A stretch of DNA of 9,954 nucleotides from Chroococcidiopsidaceae cyanobacterium CP_BM_RX_35 (GTDB lineage: Bacteria > Cyanobacteriota > Cyanobacteriia > Cyanobacteriales > Chroococcidiopsidaceae), in the NCBI GenBank assembly GCA_019242465.1, contig JAFAVL010000368.1:1-9954 (forward strand). Reading direction: 5' to 3'. This document shows, piece after piece, positions 6,531 to 9,954 of the stretch. Position 1 is the stretch's first letter; each line of letters opens with the position of its first letter. The position numbers and the translations under genes were made by a program. Below the pieces are notes generated by a model that had not been told where the DNA came from, did not search any database, and saw only the letters and a program-made list of their open reading frames with translations.

Positions 6531-7172
6531 ATGCTGCGAATCTTAATTGTGGATGATCAGAGCTTAATTTGTCAGGGGCTCCAAGCAATGCTGGAGTTAC
6601 AGCCCGATTTGCAAGTGGTGGGAACGGCAAGCAATGGGGAAATCGCGATTGAGCAAGTCGCAGCCCTGCAACCCGATTTAGTGCTCATGGATGTACGAAT
6701 GCCGTTGATGGATGGTAGAGCCGCAACCCGTATCATTTGCCAACGCTATCCCAGAATTACAGTGCTGGTTTTGAGTACGTTTGATGATGACCAGTACATT
6801 GCTGAGTCGATTCGAGCCGGAGCGAAAGGCTATCTGCTGAAAGATATGCCTGCAGAAGAATTAGTTCAAGCAATTCTCCTAGCATGTCAGGGCTACGCTC
6901 AACTAGCACCGGGATTGCTCGATAAGCTGATGAAGAATCCATTAGGTATGGCTCAACCTAGTGCTGCACCAGAACTAGAGACCTTGACACGCCGAGAGCG
7001 AGAAGTGTTGAAGTTGATTTCTCATGGAGCAACTAATCGAGAGATTGCAGCACAATTGTTCGTCACTGAGGGCACAGTGAAAACGCATGTGACTCATTTA
7101 TTGACTCGGCTTGATTGCAAAAATCGTGCTCAATTAGCGATCATTGCAAATTCAGTGTTCGCAAAAGGGTAA
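6531..7172 (+). CDS. NarL/FixJ-family response regulator (REC + LuxR-type HTH)
   Basis: Cytoplasmic transcription factor paired with the kinase just upstream. The 213-residue protein has a complete receiver domain: acidic pair Asp8/Asp9, phosphoacceptor Asp54 in VLMDVRMP, the Ser82/Thr83 switch and Lys104 in GYLLKDMP. After a short linker comes a LuxR/GerE helix-turn-helix (about 146-210: LTRREREVLKLI, TNREIAAQLFVTEGTVKTH). An AGG-containing sequence (TAGGTAAAATC) sits just before the ATG. It is about 84% identical over 77 residues to the fragment at 278-565. Its C-terminus ends NSVFAKG-TAA, shorter than the paralogue's NSVFSSKDDRD. The last codon and stop may come from the end of the abutting IS1-type remnant, with loss of only a few dispensable residues. 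It should be functional. Confidence 0.93.
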   Translation: MLRILIVDDQSLICQGLQAMLELQPDLQVVGTASNGEIAIEQVAALQPDLVLMDVRMPLMDGRAATRIICQRYPRITVLVLSTFDDDQYIAESIRAGAKGYLLKDMPAEELVQAILLACQGYAQLAPGLLDKLMKNPLGMAQPSAAPELETLTRREREVLKLISHGATNREIAAQLFVTEGTVKTHVTHLLTRLDCKNRAQLAIIANSVFAKG

Positions 7173-7590
7173 TGTTGTCGATTTGTTGTTCATTCCTAAA
7201 TTGATAATCCAAACTTGTAGCGATTGATGAACAGCCCGATCACTAAATCGTGCATGACTTCAGATTTGGAAAAACAAATAGTCCTACGGGCAAGTCGCTT
7301 GATTCTAGTTCTGAGCCGAAGATGTTTGCGCTCAATCTTTTGAGTCTTTCGTTTACCCACTTTATGCGTTTGTGCTGGTAGATGTCTTTGATAGGCACCC
7401 CACTCATCAGTACAGAACCGTTTGACACCAAAAGGTTCAAGTAGCTTCTTGAGTTGAAGAAACGCTTCGTCATTCCGCCTGCCAAATACATAAGCCAATA
7501 CCTGTCCAGTCCGGCGGTCAATCGCATGCCACAACCACCTAGGATTGGTCTTCTTGCTGACAAAGCTCCACATCTCATCTAGCTCGGACT
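7168..7590 (-). mobile_element. Remnant of an IS1-family element (transposase C-terminal half)
   Basis: This segment contains the 3' part of one IS1-type element, truncated on its right side by the second IS1-type element at 7591. Its outer end is placed at GGTAATGTTG (7168) because IS1-family termini usually begin GGT and because the response-regulator paralogues stop matching here; this boundary is inferred. The partner end and the N-terminal half of the transposase are not found to the right of the second element (8501-8608), so the loss involved more than simple insertion. Confidence 0.55.
7196..7590 (-). pseudogene. IS1-family transposase, truncated (catalytic half)
   Basis: The fragment reads SELDEMWSFVSKKTNPRWLW at its left end, then VLAYVFGRRNDE, CTDEWGAYQRHLP, KTQKIERKHLRLRTRIKRLA and FINRYKFGLSI before TAA at 7196. 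These are the DDE catalytic blocks of InsB-type IS1 transposases: first Asp in ELDEMW, second Asp in TDEWGAY, Glu in QKIERKH. The zinc-ribbon/helix-turn-helix part that should precede ELDEMW is gone. The open frame continues to 7642 only by reading into the tail of the neighbouring element, so its first ~17 residues (MVLAHLYYLSHASLT...) are not genuine transposase. It is non-functional as it stands. Confidence 0.85.
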
Positions 7591-7599
7591 GGTTGTGCG

Positions 7600-8100
7600 T
7601 CAGAGAAGCGTGTGAAAGGTAGTAAAGGTGTGCCAATACCAAGGCTCTGAAGCTAAACCTGCTCTTTGGGCAGCAGTATTACCCAAGCGGCTGTGTTTCC
7701 ACATCCAGTTGAAGTAACTCACCACCAATCGTGCTGTCACCTTTGTCTGCTCCCATGCTTTGCCAAATTTGTTCTGCTGACGATGCCACCTTCCTGTTTG
7801 CTGTCGTATAATCCCGTTAGTCCGCTCCAATCGCTGTGTCTGGTCTTTACCAATGTGATGTCTAACTTCAGGTGGTAGTACCCGTTCATATCCACCCCAC
7901 CCATCGGTATCCCATTGCTGACAATCGGTTTTTCCTTCCGTACTGGTCACCAATTCCTCAATCATTTCATCTGTGTGCTTCCCTACTCGCGCTGACAGGA
8001 GCAATCCACTATCATTCGCCTGACTTAAGCCAATCCAACAGTCTCCCACCTCTAGTTCTCCCGGTAGACAGTGTTTTTGTTTTTTTGGATGAAAGACCAC
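7600..8100 (-). CDS. IS1-family transposase, downstream (InsB'-like, -1) frame
   Basis: This frame carries the rest of the DDE catalytic domain: GELEVGDCWIGLS, ARVGKHTDEMIEEL, the second Asp in WDTDGWGGYERV, the Glu in TQRLERTNGIIRQQ and the C-terminal TARLVVSYFNWMWKHSRL. The stop is TGA at 7600-7602. The apparent start at 8100 (GTG) is not meaningful; genuine coding begins where the upstream frame shifts at 8079. Joined to the upstream frame from the ATG at 8429 it gives about 276 residues with a full zinc-ribbon, HTH and DDE layout. Close relatives, as I recall them, read the same residues in one frame, so the split could be programmed frameshifting or a one-base loss. Confidence 0.8.
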   Translation of the reverse strand: MVFHPKKQKHCLPGELEVGDCWIGLSQANDSGLLLSARVGKHTDEMIEELVTSTEGKTDCQQWDTDGWGGYERVLPPEVRHHIGKDQTQRLERTNGIIRQQTGRWHRQQNKFGKAWEQTKVTARLVVSYFNWMWKHSRLGNTAAQRAGLASEPWYWHTFTTFHTLL

Positions 8101-8444
8101 AGTTCATCAGCTGTGATGCCAATGGTCTTCACCTGTTTCACCAAGGCATTATGTATCATCTGTGCTTTCTGACTAGCATCTCGGACCAGATGGACAACAG
8201 TACCGTAAGCCCTACCACTAATTCTTGCCACTCCCCGCAAGCTACTTCCCTCACAATGTGATTGGAGTATTATATGGATCTCATCTGGCTGCAGCTGACG
8301 GCGGTAGTAAATTGTGTCAAAGGTGACTTTAAAGGACTGCTTGCAGACAGGGCAAAAGTAACGTTGACTCCCTTTACTAGTTTTTCCGTGTTTGTGGGTT
8401 TGATGATGACCGCAGAGTAGACAAGGCATACGTTTCGGGAACAA
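8052..8444 (-). CDS. IS1-family transposase, upstream (InsA-like) frame
   Basis: From the likely ATG at 8429 (the frame opens with a TTG at 8444) it encodes a zinc ribbon with CxxC pairs at MPCLLCG and YFCPVCKQSF, a helix-turn-helix region (EGSSLRGVARISGRAYGTVVHLV) that recognises the element ends, and then the first catalytic Asp in GITADELWSF. After WSFIQK the frame runs on into NKNTVYREN and stops at TAG (8052). The expected continuation QKHCLPGELEVG is in the -1 frame, reached at the heptamer at 8079-8085. Alone, the product would have DNA-binding parts but an incomplete active site, comparable in role to InsA of E. coli IS1, which represses transposition. Confidence 0.8.
   Translation of the reverse strand: MFPKRMPCLLCGHHQTHKHGKTSKGSQRYFCPVCKQSFKVTFDTIYYRRQLQPDEIHIILQSHCEGSSLRGVARISGRAYGTVVHLVRDASQKAQMIHNALVKQVKTIGITADELWSFIQKNKNTVYREN
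8079..8085 (-). promoter_or_regulatory. Slippery heptamer A-AAA-AAC for -1 frameshifting
   Basis: On the minus strand, in the upstream frame, the codons CAA AAA AAC contain A AAA AAC in the correct phase. This is the same type of motif that drives -1 frameshifting in E. coli IS1. A one-base slip joins IQKN to QKHCLPGELEVG, restoring the full transposase. The zero-frame stop follows about 25 nt later. I could not identify a convincing downstream stimulatory hairpin by eye. Confidence 0.55.
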
Positions 8445-8608
8445 GGCTAATTTTCTTCTCTCGTATAATACTCAATCCCACATTTCTCTGACGCACGATC
8501 CATCAGGTATTGCGAATAATCAAGGGAAAATTCAGCTTTTCCCTCCTCGTTTTCTCAAAAATTACAGACCGTTCTTGCAGCACTAGCAGTAGTTTGAAGA
8601 AATATTCT

Positions 8609-9166
8609 TTACACTTCCTCAAGCGCTCCCAAGGCTTTGAGCGAGGCTTTCTGTGCTTCGGTCATCCCGGTCACACCCGTGATGTTCATGCCTTCGTAAG
8701 GGCGATCGGTCAAGAGCGTTTTGAGACAGTCACCCGTTTTTACGTCCCAAAGCCGAATCGTTCCGTCTGAGCTGCTGCTCGCAAGCACATCCCCGTTGGG
8801 ACTCCAGGAGACGTACATAGTCCAGCTCTGGTGTCCATGCAGAGTATATTTGCATTCGTCGGTCTCCAGATTCCACACTTTAACCGTGCCGTCATCGCTA
8901 CCGCTGGCTAACCACCGACCGTTTGGACTCCAGGCAATTGCCCAAATCAATGCCTGATGCCCGACGAGTTCGCGCTCAAAGGCATCGGTCTGGAGATTCC
9001 AGAGCCGCACCGTTCGCTCCGTACTACTGGTTGCTAGCCAATTGCCGTCTGGACTCCAGGCGATCACCAGTCCTATCAGGCGATCATCGTGCAGGGTCTT
9101 TATACATTCGCCTGACTGTACATCCCAGAGCTTGATTCTCTGGTCACCACTCGCCGATGCCAACAT
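8609..9166 (-). CDS. WD40-repeat protein, C-terminal part (after frameshift)
   Basis: This frame completes the WD40 blade interrupted at 9167 ([15 protein letters not shown]) and adds three full repeats (HDDRLIG...VRLWNL, GHQALIW...VKVWNL, GHQSWTM...IRLWDV), each with the AWSPxG and xLASxS core. It ends with a non-repeat tail, [14 protein letters not shown] followed by [13 protein letters not shown], and stops at TAA 8609. From memory this tail is characteristic of cyanobacterial proteins that carry an N-terminal NB-ARC/AAA-like NTPase and a C-terminal WD40 propeller. The ATG at 9166 sits in the middle of a blade, so it is not a natural start. In the intact ancestor this was one gene with the upstream half. 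Confidence 0.85.
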   Translation of the reverse strand: MLASASGDQRIKLWDVQSGECIKTLHDDRLIGLVIAWSPDGNWLATSSTERTVRLWNLQTDAFERELVGHQALIWAIAWSPNGRWLASGSDDGTVKVWNLETDECKYTLHGHQSWTMYVSWSPNGDVLASSSSDGTIRLWDVKTGDCLKTLLTDRPYEGMNITGVTGMTEAQKASLKALGALEEV

Positions 9167-9954
9167 CTATTCCATCTGGACTCCAGATTGCCCACCAAAT
9201 AAAACTTTGATGACCGGATAAAACGCTGAGGCATTCCCCTTCGAGATTCCATACTCTAACGGTCATATCACCCATGCTGCTTGTCGTTGCCAGCAATTGT
9301 CCTGTGCCTATCGGCAAATTTATTTCAACTGGACTCCAAGTCACCGACCATACCCAGCTTTGATGACCGGATAAGGTTCTCAAGCATTGTCCCGTCTGCA
9401 CATCCCAAATCTTGATCGTACTGTCTCGTCCACTGCTGGCAATCAGTCCTGCTGCATCTGGCGAATCAAGCGCAGATCGAGGCATCGGATTCCAGTCCGC
9501 CGAAAGCACCCAACCGTGATGCCCCGTTAACGTCTTCAGGCATTGTCCAGTCTCAACCTGCCAGATTCTAACAGTACTATCTGTGCTGGGGCTGGCTAAG
9601 AATTTGCCATCAGGACTCCACACGACTGTCCGGATCGCGTTCCTATACCCTTTGAGCGTGTGGCGACACTGCCCTGTCTGCGGGTTCCAGAGCCGTACCA
9701 TCTGGTCGAGGCTGCCACTGGCGATCGCGTTGCCATCGCTGCTCCAGCTCACGCTCCAAATCGGTTCTTGATGTCCTTGCAAGGTTTTCAAGCAGTGTCC
9801 GGTGATTGGGTTCCAGAGCTTGACGGTGCAATCGCCGCTGCAACTCGCCAGCCTTGTCCCATCGGGACTCCACGCCAGCGAGTAGATCCAGGTTCTATGC
9901 CCGGACATACTCCGAATCGGCTGTCCCGTTTGTCGATCCCGCAGCCGAATCAGT
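9144..9954 (-). CDS. WD40-repeat protein, upstream part (5' end beyond right edge)
   Basis: The frame is open to the right edge ([21 protein letters not shown]), so the true start lies outside the window. It holds the end of one blade, five full WD40 repeats (SGHRTWI, QGHQEPI, KGYRNAI, TGHHGWV, SGHQSWV) and the start of a sixth ([16 protein letters not shown]). Repeats four and five have loop insertions ([13 protein letters not shown] and [10 protein letters not shown]). After WSPDGI at 9171 the frame meets a TGA at 9144, while the expected LASASGDQ continues in another frame from 9166. A single extra base in ATAG (9167-9170) explains this. WD40 propellers serve as protein-interaction platforms; an N-terminal NB-ARC-type NTPase is likely upstream, by analogy with proteins that share the tail. 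Confidence 0.85.
   Translation of the reverse strand, partial: LIRLRDRQTGQPIRSMSGHRTWIYSLAWSPDGTRLASCSGDCTVKLWNPITGHCLKTLQGHQEPIWSVSWSSDGNAIASGSLDQMVRLWNPQTGQCRHTLKGYRNAIRTVVWSPDGKFLASPSTDSTVRIWQVETGQCLKTLTGHHGWVLSADWNPMPRSALDSPDAAGLIASSGRDSTIKIWDVQTGQCLRTLSGHQSWVWSVTWSPVEINLPIGTGQLLATTSSMGDMTVRVWNLEGECLSVLSGHQSFIWWAIWSPDGIDVGIGEW

Larger units (their letters stand above)
7591..8500 (-). mobile_element. IS1-family element, apparently complete, with two overlapping frames
   Basis: About 0.9 kb bounded by inverted repeats sharing GTGCGTCAGAGAA: 7595-7607 on the plus strand and 8484-8496 in reverse complement, with partial agreement out to 7591 and 8500. The transposase is read leftwards through two frames overlapping at 8052-8100. 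The transposase stop codon lies inside the left inverted repeat, as is common in compact IS elements. It abuts another IS1-type remnant on its left; flanks GCTCGGACT (left) and CATCAGGTAT (right) show no matching target duplication. Confidence 0.8.

Noticed and set aside
7872..8261. Plus-strand frame of 129 codons inside the IS1-type element
   Set aside because: It is the antisense of the conserved transposase catalytic and HTH blocks, a shadow frame.
566..8500. Composite transposon formed by the IS6 and IS1-type elements around the transporter and regulators
   Set aside because: The flanking elements belong to different families with unrelated ends and cannot mobilise the interval jointly.
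8510..9135. Plus-strand frames across the WD40 gene
   Set aside because: They are mirror frames of the repeated WD40 codons; the minus-strand repeats are clear and continuous.

Overview
The window looks like a piece of a filamentous-type cyanobacterial genome. Supporting signs are two copies of the palindrome GCGATCGC (the HIP1 motif over-represented in cyanobacteria, at 5398-5405 and 9721-9728), a WD40 protein ending in a tail that I recognise from cyanobacterial NB-ARC/WD40 proteins, cyanobacterial-type AraC regulators, and a high load of IS elements and decayed genes. No rRNA, tRNA or CRISPR array was seen.

Layout, left to right. (1) 1-565: the 5' end of an AraC-family regulator gene (minus) and the C-terminal DNA-binding part of a NarL/FixJ response regulator (minus), with imperfect palindromes between them. 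(2) 566-1407: an IS6-family element that cuts off the response regulator; its transposase has an in-frame amber codon. (3) 1461-3089: a Na+/phosphate cotransporter-like protein with a PhoU-like tail (minus). Its start region carries a 29-bp tandem duplication that places the only good Shine-Dalgarno in front of a 9-codon leader ORF overlapping the real start. (4) 3125-3620: no convincing gene. (5) 3621-4526: a second AraC-family gene (minus), paralogous to the one at the left edge but broken by three in-frame stops in its DNA-binding half. (6) 4527-5004: mostly noncoding, with a doubtful small hydrophobic ORF and a hairpin; 5005-5232 is a probable remnant of a different AraC-type regulator. 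(7) 5302-7172: an intact two-component pair, a DesK/NarX-type membrane histidine kinase and its NarL/FixJ response regulator. (8) 7168-8500: a remnant of one IS1-family transposase abutting a second, apparently complete IS1-family element with an A6C frameshift heptamer. (9) 8609-9954: the C-terminal part of a WD40 beta-propeller protein (minus), split by a one-base frameshift and running off the right edge.

How the genes fit together. The AraC-type gene and the kinase/regulator pair lie back to back at 3621-7172, and close paralogues of the AraC gene and of the response regulator reappear side by side at 1-565. This suggests a duplicated signalling module, one copy of which has been cut down by an IS6 insertion or deletion. 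In the better copy the two-component system is intact but its AraC partner has lost its DNA-binding domain. I do not see a clearly new defence or metabolic system. The most unusual signals are the coupled leader ORF before the transporter, the module duplication with complementary decay, and the IS1 slippery site.
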